64,000 nt of DNA from Stentor roeselii (taxonomy: Eukaryota > Ciliophora > Heterotrichea > Heterotrichida > Stentoridae): NCBI GenBank assembly GCA_006503475.1, contig RSEH01000136.1, forward strand, positions 1 to 64,000, given 5' to 3'. Each line of letters starts with the position of its first letter. Positions within the stretch are counted from its first letter, which is position 1. Below the pieces are notes generated by a model that made no database searches, was not told the DNA's origin, and was given only the letters and a program-made list of their open reading frames with translations. The translations under genes were made by a program, and so were the position numbers. Below, one piece after another: positions 40,031 through 50,500 of the stretch.

Positions 40031-40107
40031 TAGCCCTTATTAAACAAAACTTTCCACATCTCAATCCTGATCCCTTCCCAAATCCCATCCCGAACCTCTT
40101 TAAATAA

Positions 40108-41376
40108 ATGGCTGACCTCCCCGAACCTTTACTAAAAGTTCTCGACCATTATAAAAAACCCCAGAATACTCAGACTCAAAACTCATGAGCCTATCACTTC
40201 GTCATCTGCCCTCATTACGTTCAAAAGTATTAAAATTACTTCTATCATAAATTCTAAACACATGTATTCCGATTCCCACATCTGGGCGGGTATCACAATA
40301 ACTTTACCCTACAAAAGTACCGAGGTAGAAATCTATCTATCAGTCCTTCTGATAATGCACCTGATAAAAGAAAGCAAATTAAAAGAATGCGAAGATTTGA
40401 TCCTTCATCATTTAAACAAGCAATCCAACCGCAACACCCAGCCACTGATTCCAAGCTTTTTTACTACCTGGGGCTTATTTTCGAGCTGAAAGCCGACTAA
40501 AACATCTCTTTTTTTAAAGCACTACAGAGCGAGTTGCTTGAAACACGATACCAGTTCTCAATCAGTTCTCATCAATGTGATCCTCTGCTTTTACCTCCTA
40601 ATAAACAAGGTTCGACTCGCCAAAAACTTTTAAGAAAAACCGGCTTTCCTGAAAACGCGAGTTATACAGAAATCGCTTGAAATCAGTTCTACCTCGAAAA
40701 GATCAAAGCCTTGACGCTGAATTATAACGAAGCTCATAGTCATTAGTACAAGCTTCTCAAAAAGCACCTGAAAATGGAGCTGAAGGGTTAAAACTTGCTG
40801 TTGAAAAAATGAGGATTCTTGTTGAGTCACTCATGGGGATTGTCTCTGCAAGGAAAAGTTTACTTGAAGTGAAAGGAGTTGAGAATATGTTGACTTGATT
40901 CGAGTTCAGAAGGCGAACTTGAAAGTTTTGAGTTGATTTTAGAGAAGAATAAAGAAGTTTATATTCAGGATATGAATTATTCTTTAGTTATTCGGATTTG
41001 ACATATTGTCATCAAGTCTGGGCTTAAAAGGATCAATCTTGAATATTCAGTTATTTCGATTCATGATGTCGCGGTTAAATTGGGACTTAAGGAGAATGAT
41101 ACTGAGTTAATTGTCGCGAAAGATATTAGAGATGGAGTCATTGAAGCAGTTATTGACCATGAAAACAAAGTTCTTCAGTCGAAAGTGCTTAAAGATGTTT
41201 ATATGACTAATGAACCTCAAGGTTGCTATAGAAGAGAATTGGGTTTTACATTGGACTTAGGAATGAGACTGTCAGAACTCTTCAGTTCCTTTAGAGCAAG
41301 AATGAAGCGGAAGTTAAGGAAAGTAATGATGAGATTGAATTTAATTTGCTTAGTGATTATTATGATTTTTAGATAG
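40108..41376 (+). pseudogene. Broken copy of proteasome regulatory subunit RPN3/PSMD3
   Basis: A host gene relic that follows PSMD3 from end to end. It has EVEIYLSVLLIMHLI, then FYYLGLIFELKAD, GFPENASYTEIA with FYLEKIKALTLNYNEAHS (compare [22 protein letters not shown]), and KAPENGAEGLKLAVEKM. The best-kept end is [36 protein letters not shown], then DVYMTNEPQ (compare [20 protein letters not shown]). RPN3 is a PCI-domain lid subunit of the 26S proteasome. The reading frame is lost through several stops (for example TGA at about 40678 and 40998, TAG at about 40744) and at least two frameshifts. None matches the intron pattern. An active copy must lie elsewhere. Confidence 0.8.
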
Positions 41377-41589
41377 AGTTTAGGTTATTTGGGATTGAAG
41401 ATCTTTCAAGGGAATCTCAGTGGGCTTGCACCTAAATATCTTATAAACTATAAAATTTTTATCATAACATACTATTCTCAATATTTTTACTAATTTGCTG
41501 AACATCTATTAAAAGTTTCTGCTTAAAAGTCTTCTCAGGTCTGATCTTGGAACTAACTGGCAGACAATTAATAGCTATCCATATTTACA

Positions 41590-42624
41590 ATGAAAGAAAT
41601 ACAATCTGAGTCAAAGCTCAGGAAGAAAGTATCTCTTAGTGCAAGACCTCGTTCTTACCCCAAGGAAGAAGATGTAAAAAAGCGACCTGTAACATCCGAG
41701 GACCTCGAAAAAATGAAGTCTTTGGACTACCTACTTGAATCAATAATACTTCAAATCGACCCATTCACAATCTCATCATCTGACCAGTTATCAATATCTT
41801 CCTCCTTATCAAACTACCTTTCCCCTCAAGACCCGTTAACCCAAGAACTAATCAAAGAGTTCATCCTCGACCCCCAAAAGCAAAAAAAAAGTAATTCCCA
41901 ATCAGAGTTTTCTGAATGTAAAAAGAAATTCGACCTGATTTCAAACCGAGAAGACCCAGATCAAAATTCACTTAGCGCATCAAGATTTCAGTTATACTCC
42001 TCATCAATTCCTCTATCATCATCAGTGCAAGAAAAAATCGATTTCCTGAAATCAATTCCACAAGCAAGTTCATCACTTTCACGTAAACAAGTCCTAAGAA
42101 GTGCTTTAAATTTCAAGTCAGATTCAGGGTCATTAACTCCAACGACTTCTTCAAAGTCATTAATCGATCAAGTGCTTAAAGAAGACCCAAGTCCAAGTCT
42201 TTCTCTTTCAAATAATGAAAAGTTGGTCCTTCTTCGGTCGATTTCAAAGTTCATGTGTGACTGGGAAAAGATTGAAAAAGAGTTCAAAGATAAACCAGTT
42301 TCAGTTGACCAATTGAAAAAAATATGGAGATGCTTAAAGGTTTCAATGAAAGAAGAAGTCGCTGAACTAAAAAAAAAAGTTCCAAACTTTCATTATATTA
42401 AATGGCTCAGAGCTGCTGTTAAAAAACTTGACTCGAATCATGGGAAAAAAAACAAAAATAAAGTCGTTGGGTGTTCCAGTCTTAAGCCGAGGGAACAGAG
42501 GATTGACATGCTTAGTATCATGGCTGAAGCTGAGGATTCTAAAAGGTTCGGAATTGAAAGTTCTTCATTTTTAAACTTTACTGCTTCTAGTTCTTTTAAA
42601 GCTTTTGGAACTGACGAGTTGTAG
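41590..42624 (+). CDS. SANT/Myb-like protein with a Ser-rich N-terminus
   Basis: A 344-residue protein. The first ~210 residues are Ser/Pro/Lys-rich and probably disordered, with short helical pieces. About 215-285 contain a helical segment that resembles a SANT/Myb domain (SISKFMCDWEKIEKEFKDK, then VDQLKKIWRCLKVSM), with Trp at two of the usual three positions. Such domains bind DNA or histone tails, so a nuclear role is plausible but unproven. A basic patch follows (NHGKKNKNK). The coding strand is strongly A+C-rich at the start and T-rich at the end. The start ATG follows a short AT-rich leader. Confidence 0.5.
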   Translation: MKEIQSESKLRKKVSLSARPRSYPKEEDVKKRPVTSEDLEKMKSLDYLLESIILQIDPFTISSSDQLSISSSLSNYLSPQDPLTQELIKEFILDPQKQKKSNSQSEFSECKKKFDLISNREDPDQNSLSASRFQLYSSSIPLSSSVQEKIDFLKSIPQASSSLSRKQVLRSALNFKSDSGSLTPTTSSKSLIDQVLKEDPSPSLSLSNNEKLVLLRSISKFMCDWEKIEKEFKDKPVSVDQLKKIWRCLKVSMKEEVAELKKKVPNFHYIKWLRAAVKKLDSNHGKKNKNKVVGCSSLKPREQRIDMLSIMAEAEDSKRFGIESSSFLNFTASSSFKAFGTDEL

Positions 42625-42700
42625 CTGGACTTGGAATGGATGTTTATGCAGATAGGCTTGAATAATGTTAATTCATTTAGTTAAAGTGGAATAGATGTGT

Positions 42701-43291
42701 TTAGGGATTTTCTTCTGGATCGGATTTTCGCTGGAATCGGAGGAAGTAGTCTTCTAGGAATTTACTGTGCTTGAAGTTTGCTACGTCTTGGTTGAAAGGG
42801 ACCACGTAATCTTCATACAAGTCAGTCTCCACATAATGTGCAAGTAGTCCTCTCAAGATGATTTCCGCTTCAATCTTAGTAATCGACCCATCAACCAAGT
42901 CTCCTCGAATCAAAAAAATCCCTTTACTTCTCTCAAACTCATCAAAAATCCTAACAACAAAACTTGGATCATTTTCAAAAATTTGTCCAATATTTCCAAA
43001 CATAGAGTGAAAAGTGATGATTTTCGGTGAATATAAAGCGGAATAAACAAAAAAGTACTCAGGATTCCTCAAAATAGGCTGCATAAACAATCCATTTTCT
43101 TCCAATCTCTCCATAAACAACGAATGTTTATTCCTATTCATCGCAATCGAAACACTACGAGAAAGAGATCCATGAAAAGTATTCCAAATATCAACAATTT
43201 CTTTCGCACTCTTTCTATTCATTTGGTCCACCTTTAAAATCGTTTTCAACTCAGCAGTAAAAACTTTTTTAAAGCCTTTTCCAATCTTCAT
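42701..43291 (-). CDS. ATPAF1: F1-ATPase assembly factor ATP11/ATPAF1
   Basis: A 196-residue protein that matches the ATP11 domain along its length: LKTILKVDQMNRKSAKEIVD with IWNTFHG, PILRNPEYFFVYSALY, IITFHSMFGNIGQIFE, then EFERSKGIFLIRGDL, ITKIEAEIILRGLL and a final FKHSKFLEDYFLRF. ATP11 is the chaperone that binds free F1 beta subunits in the mitochondrial matrix until alpha replaces it. Human and yeast proteins (about 320 residues) have long presequences and N-terminal extensions; here the frame starts almost at the domain (MKIGKGFKKVF), so the targeting signal is short or internal. The upstream DSP gene on the same strand ends 13 nt before its start. Confidence 0.8.
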   Translation of the reverse strand: MKIGKGFKKVFTAELKTILKVDQMNRKSAKEIVDIWNTFHGSLSRSVSIAMNRNKHSLFMERLEENGLFMQPILRNPEYFFVYSALYSPKIITFHSMFGNIGQIFENDPSFVVRIFDEFERSKGIFLIRGDLVDGSITKIEAEIILRGLLAHYVETDLYEDYVVPFNQDVANFKHSKFLEDYFLRFQRKSDPEENP

Positions 43292-43304
43292 TATTTATAA
43301 GACT

Positions 43305-45419
43305 TTAAAAATAATCCAAAAACTCATAACTTTCTTCCCCAGGTTCCTCATCAACAATATTCACTTTTCTTCCTTCATAATAGTTCTCCATGACCCTTTG
43401 AACATATTCAACCTGTTCATTTTCCGAGACCCTGCAAAATTCCCCTACCCACTTGAAGCAAGTATCTGGAGTGCAAAGACAAAGAAAAGCATTTTCCATG
43501 AGTTCATCATCTTCAAAGACCCCAAGTCCAACATTTTCAGGATAAACAAAAAGTTTCGGTTTAAGTTCAAACTTTTCTTCCTCAACATTATTCTGTAGTT
43601 CCTGAGGTTCTTCATCAACAGCATGTTTCAAGTCAACAAACCACGAGTCCCAATTTTCATTTTCACCGGCTTCGCCTTCAGAGTTATTCCAAATGTTCCA
43701 AAAGTCTTCAGTTTCTTGGCCTTCATTGATTTCTATGAAGTTTTTAGAGGCTCCTTCATAAGCGACGAGGTTGTTGATGTGTTTCAAGGCGCATTGCAAG
43801 TACCTGTCTTTGTTGCATTGATTGATGCAGGAACCGATCCAAAGGAAGGTCTGGGTCTTCGTCTGGATTATGAAAATTCCTCGCTTGTCGAGAGTGATGT
43901 AGTTTCGGTCTTCGTATAAAGATTGGGTTAGAAGACGCGGGACTATTGTGTTTGGCTGTTCTTTGCTGTGAGAACCTATCGCGAAGACACGCACGGATAT
44001 TGGAACTGACTCGAAACCTTCACAGAGACGTTTGAACCACCAGATTAATTGAACTTGGAAACCAGTGTTTGGACTGCAGATACCTCTTTTACTTTTGGCC
44101 TCGTCGAAAACCTGCTCGAATGGACGGCTTTGGCTGAAAATTATGTATGCTAGGCACACAGTGACTGACCTCGACACACCCTGCATACAATGAACCAATA
44201 CTTTCCCTCCACTTCTCTTAGCCTGATTAATAAAGTCAATACACCTATAAAAAACGCACTCAATACTTTCCGTTTTCGAGTCCTTCAAGAAAAAGTGCAG
44301 ATACTCAAAGTCATCCGGATAATAATTCCTACAAACATTCGCCGCACAATTAATAACATGAGTGATTCCATTTTCCTTAAGTTTCTTAAAATCCCTTGCA
44401 ATGACATCACTAGAAACAAAAAGACCTGCATCAAGTTCCGAGATGACTTCAGTATAATACTGAAGTTTCAAATCTTTTCTATTAGTCTCACGAATATCAA
44501 AATTTTCTTCTAAAGAGTCCAGTTCATTTTTAGTTAAATTCTGGAGTTGAATCCTTTCCTGTTCCCTGGTCTTAAGTCCTGTAAGAGCCAGGTTATTTAA
44601 TTTTGGTTTCAAATCAGGTTTATCCTTAAGCACAATATTCAACTTCGGTACCGGCTTTTCTTCAGAGACTTGCACAAATACTGGCATTTCAGAAGACTTC
44701 AAGAAGTATTCTTTAAATCTCGGAAAAAGTGGTTTACTCGCAGGACTCGGCGCAGGGTTCTCAGGCCAAAGCCATTGAAGAAGAAAAACAGGACAATCTG
44801 GTCTTTTGTTGACACTTTTATCAAATTTAAATGCGGAGTCAAGGGTTAAGACTTCGCCATTAGTCACTTTTTTATTAACCACGAAGCCTCCCATGAAGAG
44901 GTTCTGAAGCATCAAAGACCTTCCTTTTACCAGAGCTTTGTCTAGTTCAAAGCCTTTTGTGAGTGCAAAGGCCTTAAGAAGCGCGCCGGCACTACGGCCG
45001 TTCCACACGAAGAGCATATAATGAACTTCGTTGTCACTGGGCTCGCGCTTCGACAGCAGCACCGTGTCGAGTACTCCTGAATCATCGCTGGTGAAGATGT
45101 TTTCAAGTCCTCTTGGCGTCAGATTTGAGAGGGTTTCAAGCATGGCCCACATCGTGTGCGGGTAGTCAACAAACTTTGAGTCTGAATCGCGCTTATATAT
45201 GAGAAGGACTAAGTAACATTCTTTACTTTTGAAGGACTGAGGCTCTGATAAGTTCAGACCTTTTGATTGCATTTGACCGGAGTCTTCATAAAACCGCCAA
45301 AGCTTCAGGTGATGAGAGTAAGAGGCTGTTACTAGACAGGGCTTTAAGGAACATTGACTCATCCAGGTTAGGTCTTCTAGACTGCTTTGTTGCTTGTCGA
45401 TGCTGATTTGACTTCCCAT
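43305..45419 (-). CDS. Dual-specificity phosphatase with gelsolin-like domains (MKP1-type)
   Basis: A 704-residue protein. The central DSP domain (about 320-455) has the signature VHCMQGVSRS with Cys411 and Arg417, general acid Asp380 in FLKDSKTE, and SPNTGFQVQL. It is followed by a gelsolin-like domain (about 470-570: ITLDKRGIFIIQTKTQTFLW, then IGS) and a second, weaker one near the C-terminus. The N-terminal 220 residues also contain gelsolin-like sequence (YMLFVWNGRSAGALLKAFAL). Plant MKP1, a MAP-kinase phosphatase, has a DSP followed by a gelsolin domain, so this looks like a relative with an added N-terminal part. MGSQISIDK is a likely myristoylation site. All catalytic residues are present, so it should be active. 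Confidence 0.8.
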   Translation of the reverse strand: MGSQISIDKQQSSLEDLTWMSQCSLKPCLVTASYSHHLKLWRFYEDSGQMQSKGLNLSEPQSFKSKECYLVLLIYKRDSDSKFVDYPHTMWAMLETLSNLTPRGLENIFTSDDSGVLDTVLLSKREPSDNEVHYMLFVWNGRSAGALLKAFALTKGFELDKALVKGRSLMLQNLFMGGFVVNKKVTNGEVLTLDSAFKFDKSVNKRPDCPVFLLQWLWPENPAPSPASKPLFPRFKEYFLKSSEMPVFVQVSEEKPVPKLNIVLKDKPDLKPKLNNLALTGLKTREQERIQLQNLTKNELDSLEENFDIRETNRKDLKLQYYTEVISELDAGLFVSSDVIARDFKKLKENGITHVINCAANVCRNYYPDDFEYLHFFLKDSKTESIECVFYRCIDFINQAKRSGGKVLVHCMQGVSRSVTVCLAYIIFSQSRPFEQVFDEAKSKRGICSPNTGFQVQLIWWFKRLCEGFESVPISVRVFAIGSHSKEQPNTIVPRLLTQSLYEDRNYITLDKRGIFIIQTKTQTFLWIGSCINQCNKDRYLQCALKHINNLVAYEGASKNFIEINEGQETEDFWNIWNNSEGEAGENENWDSWFVDLKHAVDEEPQELQNNVEEEKFELKPKLFVYPENVGLGVFEDDELMENAFLCLCTPDTCFKWVGEFCRVSENEQVEYVQRVMENYYEGRKVNIVDEEPGEESYEFLDYF

Positions 45420-46090
45420 GAATTATTAGCAAGTATGGAATGTTGAGGGTTTTTTTATGGAGAATTTTAAACGGGTTTTAGAAGGTTGGTCGGGGTTTAG
45501 GTTTGGAGAATTTTGGGGAGTTTTTGGTGAGGAAATGATTTAGGATTTTTTTAGGATTTGGTATTTTAGGGATTTTTTATGGTGGTCGAGGATCTGTGTT
45601 TTATTGGGATTTTTTAGTTTTTCTCAATGTTGGCCAAGATTGTTATATGTTGCCAAGCTGATATTTGTTTCAATTAAATTATATTTGCTGATATTGAGCC
45701 TTATATCATTAAAGTTATTATATTTATTTTGATAGTTCAATCTCACCAACCACTATATGATCACTTTATTTAAAGTTTATTCAAAAACTACAATCGAATC
45801 TAAATTTGTTTTTATTTGTTGATTTAAGATATAGCTTATCAAGAATATATCTAATATCCTCATCATTTCACTCTACATAATAATTTCTGAATCATTTTTC
45901 CATAATGCATTTCAAATTGAACTATCTGAATACATCATCATTCAAAGATTCATTATTAACGGAAAATTTTTCAAAGATAACTAAATCTTATTAAACAGTT
46001 TAAAAACTTTATTTCTTTTTCATCATCTATCTAATCTCATTCTTTTATTCCACTCTACTTCAACCAAACCTTCCATAAATTAACTCGAAT
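45420..46090. other. Intergenic, no gene seen
   Basis: The first ~190 bases are G+T-rich on the plus strand (A+C-rich leader of the phosphatase gene) and include GGGGTTTAGG near 45492, a reversed telomere-like motif. The rest is plain AT-rich sequence with stops in all frames. Confidence 0.5.
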
Positions 46091-46555
46091 CTAGACAAGT
46101 TTTAAAAATTCTCTTTCGAAGCTAATAAGCAAACCTTTTTTACCTTCCCAGTGTTTATTTTTAGTAAAAATCTTGAGTAGCTTAAAAATTTCAGGAGCCT
46201 TGTCTCGAGCGTCTCTTGACATTTCGAAAGGTGAATAGTAATTTGAACTTCTTGAAGAAATATCAACATCAGCACCAAGATGGATCAAATACTGGGCCAG
46301 GTCGTATTTTTCGTCGTTTCCTTCTACTGTGATCAAGCCAAGTGGTGTCCAGCCATTGATATCGATTGAGTCGACATTTGCGTTTAGCTCCTTTACAAGG
46401 TATCTAACAAGTTCCTTGTTGTTTGTCCGAACTGCAAAGTGAAGTGCTGTTTTAAGGCATGTAGTTAGTGGGTTGTTCACTGATAAGGGGTCGAGAAGAG
46501 TTTTGATTTTGGATAGGTCATTTTGGTAAATTGCATGTAAAAGCTCAACTTGCAT
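46091..46555 (-). CDS. Small ankyrin-repeat protein
   Basis: A 154-residue protein with about three to four ankyrin repeats. KTALHFAVRTNNKELVRYLV and NGWTPLGLITVEGN are typical cores, with the GADVDI turn after DLAQYLIHL. A short basic C-terminal tail follows. Ankyrin stacks bind proteins; no catalytic or membrane part is present. It is isolated, with over 600 bases of gene-free DNA on each side, so regulation cannot be read from context. The start MQVELLHAIYQNDLSKIK fits the capping helix of the first repeat. Confidence 0.75.
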   Translation of the reverse strand: MQVELLHAIYQNDLSKIKTLLDPLSVNNPLTTCLKTALHFAVRTNNKELVRYLVKELNANVDSIDINGWTPLGLITVEGNDEKYDLAQYLIHLGADVDISSRSSNYYSPFEMSRDARDKAPEIFKLLKIFTKNKHWEGKKGLLISFEREFLKLV

Positions 46556-47546
46556 TATAATATATACGATTTTACAGGAAGTTAGCTGTTTAGCATGAAT
46601 TTGAATTTATTTATTATCAACCTTTAAAGCTAAGGTGCAATTTGAATAAATTATATCTAATTTAATTCATAATCATAAATAATTTCCAGGTTAATGCACT
46701 ATTACAGTTGAATCTTGGTAACAATAGTAATTGAAATGAGTTTTTAGATATTATCTTTCAATTTGTTGAATCGATTGATATTATCGTCGATTAATCAGTA
46801 TAATATGAATCCTTCATTGTTTTGGATAATATATATTTTAATTATCACAGTTTCAATTCAACTATCTCAATAGGAATTTAATCAGTTGAATAATGACTGC
46901 AAAGGTATATTGATTGTATCATATTTGGGCCTATAGATTCAAATTAAACTAAGAACACTTAAGACCTTCCAAATAAAGTTTCCAACAATAATTTATATAA
47001 TTATTGAAATAGGAGAAAAGTTTAATGGAGGTGAGTGAATAGTTGTTTTAAAGGATTAAGAGAATTAGGAAATTGTAAATTTAATGAATGATACTTCAAG
47101 TTGAATCTTTCAGAGTTTAAGAGGAAATCCTTATCAGAAGAAACTAAGACTTTAATCTAAGAATCGAATTATCAATTTGGAAATGGTATTGTGAATTTAG
47201 AATAACTAGCCAGGTCTATTTAGAATCTAGTATGAAATAATAGTTGTGCTAATGAATTAGAAGAGTTTTATGAAAATAAAATATATATTAATTTATTTGA
47301 GTTATAGTTATATCATTTTTTAACAAAGGCGAAAGGCTTATTTATGATTAGTTTTTATTTAGAATCGAGAAGAATTTATAGTTTATTAAGAATATAGATA
47401 ACTTACATTTTTAATTAAGAAATTAGAGCTTATTTTGATAGTGTTAACTCTAATTCAATCCTTTATACTATAATAGAATTGCTATTATCATCAACTGCTT
47501 TAAATTCTTATATTAGATTAAATCCTAAACAAGCTAATTAAATCCC
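46556..47546. other. Intergenic, no gene seen
   Basis: About 1 kb of very AT-rich sequence between two minus-strand genes. I found no long frame, conserved fragment, RNA or repeat. Confidence 0.5.
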
Positions 47547-50500
47547 TTACATTGTTTCAGAGATACAACTTTCATAATTAATATTGAATCTCATGCGTCC
47601 TGCAGCAGCAGTATCAATAATATTAATCAATTGAATATTTTCGTCCTTTTTCTTTCTCCTAATAAATCTTTTATAAACCAAAAAGACCACAATCAAGACA
47701 ATAACAAAAACCACCAATACAGCAACAACCGCAATAACAATAACATTATGAGAAAAATTTGTAGAACTTTCACTATACTTCGTTTGTGTGATAATCACGA
47801 GAAACTCACTAGAATTCTTAGAAGTTCTAGAATTCGAATATCCAATCTTCATTCTAAAGTGACTTGTTCCATATTTTTTAACCATTTTTTCATATTGACT
47901 TAAACTCAAAGCCTGAATCACAAGACTTGGTTTTGAAATATTAAAGATATACATACTTGCATTAGTAGCTCCAATAGATGTAAAGGTATTTTCATTTAAA
48001 AACCTGGTTTTAGCAGAGATATAGTCTTCATTATAATAAAAATCAATGAATTTTAAATAGCTGCTGTACATTGAAGAGAGTAGGTCAACGATTCTCAGCT
48101 GATAAATCGAATTATTCATTGATTTATAATAAACTGACAGATATCTCGGCTGATAGTAATTGGAACATGTGATAAGTGACCCCGGCAAGTTAAAATTTTC
48201 CTGATAAAACGGTTTATAGCTAAACTGATACGAAAGACTGTTATGGAAGTGGATGTAATAAGAATGAATGTAAGTCAAGTTACTCAAAGAATACAACATC
48301 GACCCACAGACTCCAACAGAAAAAATCGTCTCAGATGTAAACTCGACTCCTTTCATCAAACTAATCTTTCCATCTTCAATCAAAACATTCCAAATCCCAT
48401 AGAATATATCGCTAACAAATAAATAAACAGACCCTTTGCAATTTTGAGATGATTTAAAAGTTCCATCTGCTGAACTGATCAGCATCGCTTTCAGGTTCAT
48501 GCTGCTGAAGTTAATTATCGTGAGTGGTTCAAAGGTAACTGTTTCTTGCCATTTTCCTGAATAAACTACAAGATTATTGTTTATCGGGTAGTAAGGGTCA
48601 TAAGGGATGTCGATGAAAAGAATGATGAAACAGGAGCTGCTTGAAGGAATCACGTTTATCCAACTTATCTTGTGATCGACCCCGAACTTAAAGGAATTTA
48701 TTATTGTAAAAGAATTGAAATCGAAAATAATAAAAATAAAATATTTGGCTAGTGCTTCATAGGAAAAAATGGACTCTTTGGAATATGTGAAATAGGTTTT
48801 TGTTTCGGTGCAGTCTAAGACAAATAAGGATTCTGAGGATTTTGTTGATATGTAGTTTATTGTGCTGCAGTAACCTGAAGAGTTAAAATAGTTGGAGGAT
48901 GGAATTTTTGAATGGAAGGTGAAGGAATTTGAGACTGTTTCGACAGATAAAAGATAAATGTTTATAGAGTCGGGTAAAAGAACTAGAAAGATGTTTTTAT
49001 CTCTTATTATATCATGGTCGATAAACTCATTTTCTGGTTCGTTGTAAGTTATATTTGAAATTCCATTGTTTATGATTATTGGAAAGTCAGGATCTTGCAC
49101 AAGTGAATCATTTACATAAAGCACACTAGAAATATCAAATCCTCTAAACTTCTTTTCAAGTGAGTAATAATAAGCAAAATTGTACTCATTAACAATTTCT
49201 TTATTTTCTAACTCATCATCTTCAAAAAAAATTTCAAATGAATAAATAATCAATTCAATATTCGAGTATATCTCTTCGAATGAATCAGAACCATTAACTT
49301 TAGCTTTGAGCTGAAGGTTAACAACCCCATTTTCTTCTTTTTCGTAATTCAAAGACTTTATATTTAGCTGATATGAATTTCTGCATTCAAATTGGCATTC
49401 ATAAAAATAAACATCAGCTTTATTTTCACATAAAATCAAGACAGAATCAGTTGAAGTTAAAAGATTGCATGACCCTATGTGAACTTTTCCTATGAAACTT
49501 TGAACTATAGGATTAATTAAAACAAAAACGTAAAGAAAATCATCAATTTTTAAATAAAGTGTTTGGAAGATGTTTGAAGCTGCTGAAGCCTTTCCTGGTA
49601 AAAGGATTGTATTGATTAACATTAGTGAATCGTCGTAAACTAGAATGGAGTTACTTATGGCGAAGATTAAATTATCACATGATAAGATAAATTGTGAATT
49701 TGCTGGAATTGATATTTTTTCGATAAAATCGCCATTATAAATGAACTTGTATAGCGTTTTTGTAGTAAGGATATATAATATCTCGACATCATTTAGTACA
49801 CTTAAAGCCATAGTTATATCAATAATTTTCTCTCCATTAGTTATATCCTTTAAAGTATAATTTGTTGGTCTTTCTGCATTTTTATAAACTTGTAGCATAG
49901 TATCATTAGCACAAAAGGTATAATCAAAAAGCGATTTGAACAAATCCGAACAGTTATATAAAATAGTTTGATTGATAATTATTGAATTATCCACAAAGTC
50001 ATAAAATATAATATTATTTTCATAGAGTATTTGCAAAGTTGACCCCCCTGTTATATTAATCGGATCTGTTTGATTAATAACAATCTCTTCATTTTTATAC
50101 ACTCCTTGTGAATCTAATAAATAAAGTCCTTTTTCATACAATCCATATGAGTAATTTCTACTCAAATTCATACTAATAAGATCACTTAAATAAGCATATT
50201 GAGGTACAATATCAAAATCAATAATATTTTCATCAGGTTTCACAATTTCAACACTTAAGTTCCAACCAGCCACAATTTTAAACAAGTCAAAATAAATGGG
50301 TTGTTGAAGAGAGTCCAAGTAATTGATAAAAGTATTATTTTTGCTTGTTTTTCGATAATAATTAACCAAATTTACCTGATTATTATCATCAATAATCTCA
50401 AGAATTAAAGTACTGCAAACTTTTGAAGATTTATCCTCTGCAGTGATTTCGAATGTGTCAGCATGACTGGTCGATATCAAAAAAATAGGCTCCTCGAATA

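Noticed and set aside
40905-40920. Possible 16-nt intron (GT...AG) that would bridge a frame change in the RPN3 relic
   Set aside because: It lacks the GTA start and the pyrimidine before AG seen in the six good introns, and other stops and shifts remain.
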